A stretch of DNA of 64,000 nucleotides from Sulfurovaceae bacterium (lineage in GTDB: Bacteria > Campylobacterota > Campylobacteria > Campylobacterales > Sulfurovaceae): NCBI GenBank assembly GCA_028715055.1, contig JAQTLE010000001.1:310001-374000 (forward strand). Direction: 5' to 3'. Position numbers and translations under genes: made by a program. This document shows positions 49,147-56,660 of this stretch, one piece after another. The notes beneath the pieces were generated by a model. That model was not told the origin of the DNA. It ran no database searches and saw only the letters and a list, made by a program, of their open reading frames with translations. Every line of letters begins with the position of its first letter. Position 1 is the stretch's first letter.

Positions 49147-49326
49147 TTACAAAAAAGAATAGAAGCAAAAAATTACGCTTGTTACGAAATGACCGCCGTC
49201 AATAGCAGGAGATGATCCTCTGGAAAAAAACAGTTCGCTTCTGGCTCTCTCGCAAAACTTTAGGTAATTCGCATGATATACGATACCACCAGCATCGGTG
49301 TCGTCGTAATATATTCTCATTTTCAC
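49147..49326 (-). pseudogene. Truncated 5' copy of ybgC
   Basis: Codons 1-47 of ybgC (GTG at 49326 or ATG at 49320; residues through GGHFV) followed by unrelated sequence ([11 protein letters not shown]) and a stop at 49147. It is positioned where ybgC originally began, downstream of trxC, so it probably retains the original start codon (AAA-ATG), lost in the intact copy. It would give at most a 57-59 residue fragment. Confidence 0.9.
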
Positions 49327-49362
49327 TCTAAAAAATCCTTGTATGATAATTGTTTGATAATA

Positions 49363-49788
49363 CTAACTAAGTGCAAATCTTTTAAGCGAACCGGCATCAA
49401 GTGCTCCTGAAGTTCTGTTTGCTTCTTTTCCGTTTTTAAATAGTATCAGAGTAGGGATACCGCTTATACCAAATCTGCTTGCCAAAAGTTGTTCATTCTC
49501 TGTATTTACTTTTGCAAATAAAACTTTCAAAGGAAGAGTAGATGCTACTTGCTCAAATGTAGGTGCCATCATGCGGCATGGTCCGCACCATGGTGCCCAG
49601 TAATCAACCAAAATCGGCAGATCATTGTTGGCGATATAATAATCAAAATTTTTAGATGTCAGTTCTACCGGTTTGGTGTCAAGTAAAGATTTTTTGCAGT
49701 GGCCGCAGTTTGCTTTTTGATAACTATCTTTAACCGGAAGAGAATTAATTTTAAAACAGTGTTGGCATACAACTTTCAAATTTTGCAT
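49363..49788 (-). CDS. trxC: Thioredoxin 2 (TrxC type) with N-terminal zinc ribbon
   Basis: 141 aa. N-terminal zinc-binding C8-x2-C11 and C28-x2-C31, then a thioredoxin domain with the active site W67-C68-G-P-C71 and cis-proline in GISGIPTLILF. TrxC-type proteins are cytosolic disulfide reductases linked to oxidative stress; the zinc ribbon modulates redox potential. The gene lies between the truncated ybgC copy and the znu operon. Confidence 0.95.
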   Translation of the reverse strand: MQNLKVVCQHCFKINSLPVKDSYQKANCGHCKKSLLDTKPVELTSKNFDYYIANNDLPILVDYWAPWCGPCRMMAPTFEQVASTLPLKVLFAKVNTENEQLLASRFGISGIPTLILFKNGKEANRTSGALDAGSLKRFALS

Positions 49789-49871
49789 TTTAAAACTCCT
49801 AGATGATATTTTTCCAAATTATCTCATATATATGTTAAATATACAAGTTTTTGAAATATTAAATATTAACT

Positions 49872-50690
49872 CTATTTTTTAAAAGCTATAGTTTTTATTT
49901 TTTCATATCCCAAAAACAACATCATCCCAATTACACTCACAAGTATGATAGTAGCTCCAGTGGTTAGGTTGTAATAGTATGAAACAACTAGGCCTGCAAT
50001 GGTAAACATCATCGATATTATGCTAGATATTATCATCATGCCAACTAGGCTTTGGGATAGCTTCTCGGCTATAAAAACTGGTATCGTTAACATAGCAATA
50101 ACCAGTATCAGCCCCACTACTTTCATGGTCATCACAATGCCAAGAGATGAGATGACGAGTATCAGCGTATAAAAAAGCGGTACGTTTATGCCTCTGATAG
50201 CTGCATATTCACTGTCATAAGAGACCGCGAGTATATTTCTGTATCCAAATGCTACCACTATCAATATCGTCGCAAAAATGCTCAGCATTGCGTAAATATC
50301 GTTTGTTTCGACAGCCAGTATCGAACCAAAAAGATAGCTCATGAGATCTACATTGTATCCAGGTGTTAGGTCAATAAGTATCACTCCTATTGCCATCCCT
50401 GTAGCCCATATAAGTCCAATGAATGTATCCATTCTTTCTTTATACTTTAGTGTTAAAAATGCCATAAGTATCGAAGCAGCTACGGCAAATATGGAAGCTC
50501 CCAAAAATATAGGAAGACCCAAAAATATAGCGAGCCCAATACCGCCGTATGTAGTATGTGCTATTCCACCCGCTAAAAATACCATTCGGTTAATCACTAT
50601 AAGAGATCCTATGATCCCAGATATAAGGCTTACTAATATCCCTGCTATAAGTGCATTTTGCATAAAATCTACACTAAATATATCAAGCAT
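49872..50690 (-). CDS. znuB: Zinc/manganese ABC transporter permease
   Basis: 272 aa with about eight membrane helices, including the ABC-3 segment VLIVINRMVFLAGGIAHTTYGGIG-like region (residues about 28-50). Part of a ZnuABC/MntABC metal importer: the three genes overlap (this start overlaps the ATPase stop by 8 bp). Zinc is favoured by the His-rich binding protein. Confidence 0.92.
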   Translation of the reverse strand: MLDIFSVDFMQNALIAGILVSLISGIIGSLIVINRMVFLAGGIAHTTYGGIGLAIFLGLPIFLGASIFAVAASILMAFLTLKYKERMDTFIGLIWATGMAIGVILIDLTPGYNVDLMSYLFGSILAVETNDIYAMLSIFATILIVVAFGYRNILAVSYDSEYAAIRGINVPLFYTLILVISSLGIVMTMKVVGLILVIAMLTIPVFIAEKLSQSLVGMMIISSIISMMFTIAGLVVSYYYNLTTGATIILVSVIGMMLFLGYEKIKTIAFKK

Positions 50691-51426
50691 TTTTACCTCT
50701 GAACATTTGCATTAGCTCTACTTCACAAAAATGTCCGTCAAGCGGCGGTGTGACGGAAAATTTATTTGTTGTATTGTGGAGTGTAAGATTTTTGTTTATG
50801 TACGCCACTTTATTCGCATAGTTTAGAGTGACGGATATATCGTGGCTGACTACTATGATAGTCATGTATCTGTTAAGCTCTTTTAATAGCTCATATATTT
50901 GTTTTTGCCCGTTAACATCGATGCTTGCAGTTGGCTCGTCAAGCAACAATAGAGCGGGGTGGTTGCAAAGAGCGCGCGCTATCATGACCCTTTGTCTCTG
51001 GCCACCGGAAAGTAGTCCGATTTTGGTATTCGCGAATTCCTGCATACCTACTTGCGCAAGTGAGCCCAAAGCACATGCTATCTCTTCTTTGCCGTATCCG
51101 AAAAGCGGTTTTTTGGCATTGATGTGTCCCATTAGGACCACTTCGATAACTTTAATAGGAAAAGAGGTGTTTATATTCGTGTTTTGAGGTACATACCCAA
51201 TCTTAGAAAGATCATCAGTTGAGTTTTTACCGTTAATGGTTATAGTGCCGATTTTTGTTTTTAATATGCCAAGGATGAGTTTGAGCAGTGTGGATTTTCC
51301 GCCACCGTTTGGACCGATGACTGCCAAAAAATCTTTTTCGTTTAGAGATAGATTTATATTTTCTAATACACTGTCACCATTATACGCGAAACTAAGATCT
51401 TTTATCTCTAAAATTTTTTCATTCAT
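50683..51426 (-). CDS. znuC: Zinc/manganese ABC transporter ATPase
   Basis: 247 aa from the ATG at 51426, which overlaps the znuA stop as ATGA; a longer start at 51474 would lie inside znuA. Walker A GPNGGGKSTL, signature LLSGGQRQR, Walker B ALLLLDEPTASID and the His switch VSHD are all present. It energises ZnuB. Confidence 0.94.
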   Translation of the reverse strand: MNEKILEIKDLSFAYNGDSVLENINLSLNEKDFLAVIGPNGGGKSTLLKLILGILKTKIGTITINGKNSTDDLSKIGYVPQNTNINTSFPIKVIEVVLMGHINAKKPLFGYGKEEIACALGSLAQVGMQEFANTKIGLLSGGQRQRVMIARALCNHPALLLLDEPTASIDVNGQKQIYELLKELNRYMTIIVVSHDISVTLNYANKVAYINKNLTLHNTTNKFSVTPPLDGHFCEVELMQMFRGKNA

Positions 51427-52280
51427 TTGTATTGTGCTATTGCCTTTGCAAAACTTATCATATATGAATGCCAATTATATCCAAGGTTAGATATTTTTAC
51501 TACAGGTATATGAAGTGTATTCGATATTTGTGTTGCACTTTTTGATGAAAACTCCGGAGCAACAAATATTGCTTTTATATGTTCCTTTTGGGCTACTTTG
51601 ATGAGGTTTACAAGGTCTCTTGGTTTTGGTTCTTTGCCCTCAAGCTCAACAGGCATCTGGACAAGGCCGTAATACGAAGCAAAATATCCCCATGATGGAT
51701 GATAGACCATAAACTTGCTTCCTTTTGGAGTGTTTTTAAGTATTGATCTTATTTGTAAATCAGTTTGTTTTATAGAAGCAACAAGCTTTGTATAGTTAGC
51801 ACCGTATTGCGTACTGTTTTTTGGATCTAGTTTTATAAGTGCATTTTTGATGTTGGTCGCCATTATTATTAGATTTGCAGGACTTGTCCACACATGCGGA
51901 TCAAGTTCGTTTTCATGATGTGCATGATCATGCTCGTCTCCATCATGGTGGGCTGCCATTTTTATCTTTTTGATGCCTTTGGCGGTATCTATGATAATCA
52001 TTTGTCTGTTTTGAGATCTAAATCTTCCCATCCAAGCCTCTTCAAACTCAACGCCGACTGTAAAATACGCTTTTGCTTTTGAGATAGCTATCATTTGTGA
52101 TGGTTTTGGCTCATAAGAGTGTGGGCTAGCGCCCGCGGGTATCATATATGTGCAATTTACATTTTTCCCACCAATGGAATCAACAAGGCTTTTTTGCGGT
52201 GCTATTGAAGTTACGACATCGATACTGGCAAATAAAAAGTTTGAGAGTATTGCTAACAGCACAAAATATCTAATATTCAT
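51423..52280 (-). CDS. znuA: Zinc-binding periplasmic protein of the ABC importer
   Basis: 285 aa from the ATG at 52280, which has AAGGA 5 nt upstream and begins a good signal peptide (MNIRYFVLLAILSNFLFA); an upstream in-frame start at 52346 is rejected. The cluster A-I fold includes the metal site region PAGASPHSYEPKPSQ and a His/Asp-rich loop (AAHHDGDEHDHAHHENELD, about 130-148), typical of zinc-specific ZnuA. Later metal ligands are in VYHPSWGYFA and VAPEFSSK. It captures Zn2+ (possibly Mn2+) for ZnuBC. A palindrome lies upstream. Confidence 0.93.
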   Translation of the reverse strand: MNIRYFVLLAILSNFLFASIDVVTSIAPQKSLVDSIGGKNVNCTYMIPAGASPHSYEPKPSQMIAISKAKAYFTVGVEFEEAWMGRFRSQNRQMIIIDTAKGIKKIKMAAHHDGDEHDHAHHENELDPHVWTSPANLIIMATNIKNALIKLDPKNSTQYGANYTKLVASIKQTDLQIRSILKNTPKGSKFMVYHPSWGYFASYYGLVQMPVELEGKEPKPRDLVNLIKVAQKEHIKAIFVAPEFSSKSATQISNTLHIPVVKISNLGYNWHSYMISFAKAIAQYK

Positions 52281-52358
52281 TATATTCCTTGTCACATTTA
52301 TTGTCAAATTATAATTTTTAACCACTTCAATGCTACTTAGTTGCATTTAAAATATTAG

Positions 52359-52371
52359 GAGTAAATTACTC
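52359..52371. promoter_or_regulatory. Palindromic operator candidate between znuA and a divergent Cys-rich gene
   Basis: GAGTAA-A-TTACTC is a perfect 6-1-6 palindrome, extended by TTA/TAA arms to 21 bp with a single mismatched pair. It lies about 50 bp upstream of the znuA -10 (TATAAT at 52308-52313, - strand) and just upstream of a TATGAT (52398-52403) for the + strand gene. A Zur- or Fur-type repressor site is plausible. Confidence 0.5.
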
Positions 52372-52433
52372 TTAATTTCTATTTAAGCGTAGTTTGATAT
52401 GATGAGATTTCCAAAAATATACAAGGATTTTAA

Positions 52434-52682
52434 ATGACGAAAATACATATACTTAAAGAGTGCGGTTGTTTTAGAGATAGCGACTTTGTAAATAATGAAA
52501 CTTTCAAATCAAAAGACGATGCACTTTTGAAAGCTAAACATATGGTAGAGCATATGAACAATGAGTTCTGTGGCAAACATAATTTTACGATTTCTGAAGT
52601 AGGCGATGAGCTTCAAATAGCAGCCCAAATGAATGAAACTAAAAAAAGCAGTGGATGCTGCGGTGGTGGACACTGTTCGTAA
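52434..52682 (+). CDS. Small Cys/His-rich protein, possible metal-binding
   Basis: 82 aa, not recognised as a named family. C10 and C12 (ECGCF), C46/H49, and a C-terminal GCCGGGHC tail (C75, C76, H80, C81) give several metal ligands. The middle is a helix-rich segment (DDALLKAKHMVEHMNNEF). AAGGA precedes the ATG. It is divergent from znuABC across a shared palindrome, so a zinc or other metal storage, chaperone or sensor function is a reasonable inference. Confidence 0.65.
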   Translation: MTKIHILKECGCFRDSDFVNNETFKSKDDALLKAKHMVEHMNNEFCGKHNFTISEVGDELQIAAQMNETKKSSGCCGGGHCS

Positions 52683-52735
52683 GTTTTAGTTACCATGAAC
52701 TAGTTTCAATATATAAAAAGAGTTATTTTTTCTTT

Positions 52736-52865
52736 GATACTTTTTCTCACAGAGAGTGCAAGCACAAGAGAAAAGTATCACAAAATCGTCGTCTTCACGA
52801 ACCGCGACGCATTATTTCTGCGAGGATTTCTCGAAATAGTGCTGCTTTTCGAACGCTCAGACGAC
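52736..52865. repeat. Two adjacent long inverted repeats in a gene-free stretch
   Basis: First: GATACTTTTTCTC (52736-52748) pairs with GAGAAAAGTATC (52768-52779) over 12 bp. Second: GTCGTCT (52788-52794) pairs with AGACGAC (52859-52865), and inside it GCATTATTTC (52809-52818) pairs with GAAATAGTGC (52833-52842, one wobble), giving an imperfect hairpin of about 78 nt. No T-run follows either. They occupy most of the gap 52683-52914 between the Cys-rich gene and chaB. Terminator, structured RNA or repeat-element remnant. Confidence 0.6.
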
Positions 52866-52914
52866 ATTATTTGATCTTGTCATTAGATTTTCTCATATAA
52901 CCTGCGTGTTGTAA

Positions 52915-53142
52915 TCATTCTTTTGTTACCCACACATCACCGTTTTTTTCATATTTATGCTTCACAGCTGCCCATGCTACCTTGCGTGCTGTTTCATCTC
53001 TGGAAGAATCGTCAAAACGTTTTTCCGGGCTTGCATATTGATGCCAAGCGTTGTTGAATGCCTCTCGGAAAATATCTTGTGCATGTTTAGGCAGCACGTG
53101 TTGTAAGCTGTCAGGTAGATCTTCATTTGTTTTGTATGGCAT
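52915..53142 (-). CDS. ChaB-like protein
   Basis: 75 aa, the full ChaB domain: MPYKTNEDLPDSLQHVLPKHAQDI at the start and ARKVAWAAVKHKYEKNGDVW near the end. ChaB was named for cation transport regulation in E. coli, but its molecular function is uncertain. No antiporter gene (ChaA) is near. GGAG occurs 7-10 nt before the start. It begins an accessory patch with unrelated small genes. Confidence 0.88.
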   Translation of the reverse strand: MPYKTNEDLPDSLQHVLPKHAQDIFREAFNNAWHQYASPEKRFDDSSRDETARKVAWAAVKHKYEKNGDVWVTKE

Positions 53143-53152
53143 AGCGACTCCT

Positions 53153-53527
53153 TTATGATAATATTATAATTAGGCCGAGCATCAGGGCAAATACGGCAAT
53201 CACCGCAGTAGCTGCACTTAGCCATAGTATGTGTACACGATTTGTTTCTATGCGATTAATCAGTTGCGTATTTTGGTCAGCTAGTCCTTTAATGAGTTCT
53301 GAGGATGCAAGTATTTGGCTTTGCAGATCAGATACTGCAGCTTCCAGTGAGGATATTGTTTGAGATTCGGACATGGTATGCGGTTTCGAATAAGAAATCT
53401 CTTTTAGATGAGTCTTTTTTGCTACCACATTCCATAATTTTTTAGCACCTTCTGCGACCTTTGGCGCATTATTGATGACCTCAGACCATGGAACGCTTGT
53501 TAGTACAGTGAGCAAACCTACTGCCAT
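53153..53527 (-). CDS. Small coiled-coil membrane protein of unknown function
   Basis: 124 aa, not recognised. The N-terminal part includes PKVAEGAKKLWN (residues 26-37). Residues about 50-95 form a predicted coiled coil (ISSLEAAVSDLQSQI, then NTQLINRIE), and the C-terminus is one membrane helix (ILWLSAATAVIAVFALMLGLI) with almost nothing after it, a tail-anchored layout. AGGAGG is a perfect ribosome site. A promoter TTGCAA-17-TATACT lies upstream. Ten residues bp-downstream gene chaB is probably cotranscribed. The AEGAKKLWN segment recurs in a broken reading frame at 54856-54918. Confidence 0.65.
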   Translation of the reverse strand: MAVGLLTVLTSVPWSEVINNAPKVAEGAKKLWNVVAKKTHLKEISYSKPHTMSESQTISSLEAAVSDLQSQILASSELIKGLADQNTQLINRIETNRVHILWLSAATAVIAVFALMLGLIIILS

Positions 53528-53567
53528 GAATACCTCCTATGAGATTGACGATAGTTAACCATTTATT

Positions 53568-53596
53568 AGTATACAAAAAATCTCTTACTATTGCAA
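53568..53596 (-). promoter_or_regulatory. Promoter upstream of the coiled-coil membrane protein gene
   Basis: Read on the - strand: TTGCAA (53591-53596), 17-nt spacer, TATACT (53568-53573), about 41 bp before the ATG at 53527. The flanking 16-mer ATTGCAAGGAATATGA (+ strand 53590-53605) is identical to that at 55291-55306. Confidence 0.75.
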
Positions 53597-53665
53597 GGAA
53601 TATGACAATCTGAATAATGCTGTTGTTTCCACATTTTATGCTAAAAATTCAATACAAAATAGCAG

Positions 53666-54856
53666 TCATTTTTTATTACGATACCAGATACGGTAGATGG
53701 CATTGGCCTTGTCATCTGATACAAGGAGAGAGCCGTCTGGCATAACCATTAGATCGACAGGCCTCCCCCAAGATATAAAGCCATCGAGCCACCCTTGGGC
53801 AAATACATCGTATGACGGAGGGTGACCTTGAGTAAAACTGACAAGACTTATACGGTAGCCTATAGGCGGGATGCGATTCCATGAGCCATGTTCGGCTATA
53901 AATATCTGGTTTATGTATTTTTTTGGAAATTGTTTGCCGGTGTAAAAGCGCATGCCCAAAGGAGCGACATGAGGACCAAGTTCCCTAATGGGTTTGGTAA
54001 AATTATTACAGTTCTTCCCTTTACTGAATTCGGAGTCTGCAAGATCATTGCCATAGCAATATGGAAAGCCAAAGTGCATTCCTTTTTTTTGGGCCATATT
54101 TAGTTCGTCCGGAGGTATGTTGTTACCCATCCAATCCCGACCATTATCAGTGAAAAAGAGGACGTGGTTTTTTGGATGCCAGTCAAATCCAACGCTATTT
54201 CTTATGCCTCGTGCAAAAATCTCAAGCCCGGTTCCATCTGGCCGCATTCGCATGATAGAGCCATAGCGCTGATCGCTGGGATCACAAGTATTACAAGGGG
54301 CACCAACCGGTATGTATAGATATCCGTCAGGTCCAAAACGAATGAACTTCCATCCATGATGAGTATCTTTAGGAAAGGTATCATTGACGACAATAGGGCG
54401 TGGCGGATTACTCAGCCTGCTTTCGATGTTGTCAAAGCGCAAAATACGGTTAATCTCAGCGACATATAGAGCACCATTATAAAAAGCAACACCATTCGGG
54501 GTATTGAGTCCGCTTGCTATAATGAAACGTTTGTCAGCACGAAAGTCGCCATTGATGTCTTGAAGTGCATATACTTTTCCTTCGCTACGGGAACCAACAA
54601 AAATAGTACCATGCTGCCCTATAGCAAGAGAGCGGGCGCCTTCAATGTCGTGAGCATATATGTCGATATGAAAACCGGAAGGTAGTTTAATAGTGCTTAG
54701 CTTTTCTGAGAGATTGTCTGCATGGGCGAGGCAGAAAAAGAACATGATGAGAAAAAAAGCACTGTTTACATTTTGCAATAGTGATCTTGATGAATACTGT
54801 ATTTTTGTACGCATGATGCCATTATGATCTTTTTGATATGTTTTATGATCATTCAT
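53666..54856 (-). CDS. PQQ-type sugar (sorbosone/glucose) dehydrogenase-like protein
   Basis: 396 aa. An N-terminal hydrophobic stretch at about 32-46 ending in AHA looks like a signal peptide, so the protein is probably periplasmic. The rest is a six-bladed beta-propeller of the soluble glucose/sorbosone dehydrogenase family: VGSRSEGKVYALQD, NGVAFYNGALYVAEINRI, GPDGYLYIPVGAPCNTCDP, FARGIRNSVGFDWHP, FIAEHGSWNR and GRPVDLMVMPDGSLLVSDD. Such proteins oxidise aldoses using PQQ and Ca2+. No PQQ biosynthesis gene is present here, so cofactor supply is unknown. The start overlaps the end of the upstream broken reading frame (TAATG). It is likely an acquired gene. Confidence 0.85.
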   Translation of the reverse strand: MNDHKTYQKDHNGIMRTKIQYSSRSLLQNVNSAFFLIMFFFCLAHADNLSEKLSTIKLPSGFHIDIYAHDIEGARSLAIGQHGTIFVGSRSEGKVYALQDINGDFRADKRFIIASGLNTPNGVAFYNGALYVAEINRILRFDNIESRLSNPPRPIVVNDTFPKDTHHGWKFIRFGPDGYLYIPVGAPCNTCDPSDQRYGSIMRMRPDGTGLEIFARGIRNSVGFDWHPKNHVLFFTDNGRDWMGNNIPPDELNMAQKKGMHFGFPYCYGNDLADSEFSKGKNCNNFTKPIRELGPHVAPLGMRFYTGKQFPKKYINQIFIAEHGSWNRIPPIGYRISLVSFTQGHPPSYDVFAQGWLDGFISWGRPVDLMVMPDGSLLVSDDKANAIYRIWYRNKK

Positions 54857-54918
54857 TAAAGTTCCTTGCTATATGCGTTCCATAGTTTCTTAGCATATTC
54901 TGCAATCTTTGATAAATC
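54856..54918 (-). other. In-frame coding tail after the stop of the 91-aa gene
   Basis: Directly after the TAA at 54919-54921 the same frame continues open for 20 codons (DLSKIAEYAKKLWNAYSKEL) and ends in a TAA that overlaps the dehydrogenase ATG. Ten of the 20 residues, including AKKLWN, match residues 23-42 of the 124-aa coiled-coil protein. It is probably the remains of a longer C-terminus or of a second copy of that gene. Confidence 0.55.
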
Positions 54919-55194
54919 TTACGTCCAAGAATTTGGAATTTTGGATTTGTCGGCAAATAACCAGCCTGTCGGCCCCCATGGTACTTGTGCATTTAGACCG
55001 TAATACTTCATTTTTCCAAGCTCTGTTTCTATCTCTTCATTTATATTTGTAGGATATACGCTGCCATTTTCTAGAAGAACGCCGAATTGTCCTTCGGATT
55101 TCGTTCCTTTATTGGTGAAAAATACATACAATTCCCAATCGCCTGCTTTGTAGATGCGATACGGTTCTGAGTGTTGTGATTTTTTGTTTTCCAT
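54919..55194 (-). CDS. Small soluble protein of unknown function
   Basis: 91 aa, not recognised. No signal or membrane segment. The composition is mixed with many Gly, Trp and Tyr (YRIYKAGDWELYVFF, GPTGWLFADKS), suggesting a compact beta-rich domain. Its promoter is nearly identical to that of the 124-aa gene. GGGAG sits about 8 nt before the ATG. The stop may be a recent nonsense mutation, since the frame continues as described at 54856-54918. Confidence 0.6.
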   Translation of the reverse strand: MENKKSQHSEPYRIYKAGDWELYVFFTNKGTKSEGQFGVLLENGSVYPTNINEEIETELGKMKYYGLNAQVPWGPTGWLFADKSKIPNSWT

Positions 55195-55268
55195 GTTTGT
55201 TATTACTCCCTTTTGATAATAAAAAAGTTCTAACTATTTATCGGCGGAGAGTTGCTCTACCTATTAAA

Positions 55269-55297
55269 AGTATATAACAAATATCATGTTATTGCAA
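55269..55297 (-). promoter_or_regulatory. Promoter upstream of the 91-aa gene
   Basis: Read on the - strand: TTGCAA (55292-55297), 17-nt spacer, TATACT (55269-55274), the same boxes and spacing as at 53568-53596. The 16-bp flanking sequence is shared as well. The stretch 55195-55451 holds no gene. Confidence 0.75.
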
Positions 55298-55451
55298 GGA
55301 ATATGATTATTTGATAATGGTAAATTCATTCCAATTTCGTGGGAATTATAGAAAATGTTAGAAGAACTTTTGGATATGGGGGGAGATAATAATAGTAGCC
55401 TAAACTTTTTTATGCGTTACCACGGAAACCGTGGCAACAAAAGAATGGTCA

Positions 55452-56183
55452 TTACCAAGACCAAGCAGCACCGGCACCTACAGTAGTTTCACCGCTGCCG
55501 CCTGTGCCAACGCTGGCTTTAAATATGCCATCATTATTGAAACGCCAGCTACCACCTAGCGCTACTGCATTTTCGCTGTTATAATTCCCATAACCGATAC
55601 CAAATGAATAAGTTTTACCTTGATCCACTTGAGGGATATTAGCGAGAGCCGCAGTAGCAGCTATACCTTTAGAAAGTGATTTTTCTGTGCCATTCAATTG
55701 GTTGAGGTTTATCGCGTCCGTACCTAAAGTACCAGGAGCAACGCCGTGGATTTGGTTGCCATTCATATTAAGAGTACTATAAAGATCACTGCCGCCTTGA
55801 GCATTGCTATAAATTGACATTAGTGGCACTGCACCACCCGTCGTGCCCATATCATTTACAACAAATCCACCATAAGTTAAACCATCATTATTTACATTAA
55901 GAATTATGTCATTAGCACCAGATAGTGTAGTGTCACCAGTTATACTGTTCAAATCTAAACTGTTTAAACCAGTGAGGCTGCTGCCGCCGTAGATTGTACC
56001 GCCAACCGCGACGTCATTACTAACGAAAGTGCCGCCAGTCGCAGTGACCGTTAAGGTATCAGCTGTGTTAGTTGTAGTAAATGTACCACCAGTACCAGCA
56101 TCTATATTAGTAATTGCATATGCACCACTAGTTAATCCCAACATAGCTATCGCTGCCAAACTAAATTTTGTAAATTTTTTCAT
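55452..56183 (-). CDS. Miniature YadA-like trimeric autotransporter adhesin
   Basis: 243 aa from the ATG at 56183 (AAGGAG upstream; an earlier start at 56216 lacks a site). Signal peptide to SGAYA. A short Thr/Gly/Asn-rich beta passenger (about 24-155) is followed by the neck/stalk DAINLNQLNGTEKSLSKGI and the YadA anchor (SLSKGIAATAALANIPQ to the terminal AAWSW), which forms a trimeric outer-membrane barrel with a terminal aromatic. Classical YadA proteins are longer; this one has almost no stalk. It probably displays a small trimeric head at the surface. The -35/-10 candidate is TTGCAG-16-TATAAG. Confidence 0.85.
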   Translation of the reverse strand: MKKFTKFSLAAIAMLGLTSGAYAITNIDAGTGGTFTTTNTADTLTVTATGGTFVSNDVAVGGTIYGGSSLTGLNSLDLNSITGDTTLSGANDIILNVNNDGLTYGGFVVNDMGTTGGAVPLMSIYSNAQGGSDLYSTLNMNGNQIHGVAPGTLGTDAINLNQLNGTEKSLSKGIAATAALANIPQVDQGKTYSFGIGYGNYNSENAVALGGSWRFNNDGIFKASVGTGGSGETTVGAGAAWSW

Positions 56184-56660
56184 AATAATACTTCTCCTTA
56201 TATTGTATGTTCTCATGTCTGCAATAAATGCAAAAATGATACTTATATTATTGTTCCATACGCTATTGCGAATGCACCAACTAACAAGTCAACAACCAAC
56301 GATTCGGTATAGTTATATAATTACTCCTTATAAAGTTTAATTACATATAAACTATAGCACGATTAATACTTAAATGTCAAGATAAACAAGAAATTTTTTG
56401 TAAATTAATGAAAATCATCATTTTTTCTTGTTCTTTTTTTTCTAAAGCAAAACTCATAAATAATCTTGTATTGCCATTGTGGCCGCGCTATATTTGATAA
56501 AATTTCTCTTATTTAGACTATATTATATAAAAAATGAGGAAATGGCTAGAAGCAAAGATAAATAAGAAATTTTTTTTAGTTAATGAAAAGGTAGTATTTT
56601 TATTGGTCTATTTTTTTCTCGAATAAAAGTCATTGTGATTAACAAAGTAAAGAAGGGATA
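56184..56660. other. 477-bp gene-free stretch with a diverged direct repeat
   Basis: No convincing gene. It holds the upstream region of the YadA-like gene (56184-56340) and two diverged copies of a 48-bp sequence, 56379-56426 and 56555-56602, sharing AAGATAAA, AAGAAATTTTTT, TTAATGAAAA and a final ATTTTT. Poly-T runs are frequent. A possible start GAGGAA-ATG-GCTAGAAGC at 56542 stops after seven codons (MARSKDK), perhaps a relic. Confidence 0.6.

Noticed and set aside
56534-56626. 30-codon open frame MRKWLEAKINKKFF
   Set aside because: Short, overlapping the repeat, no homologous features; chance in AT-rich DNA.
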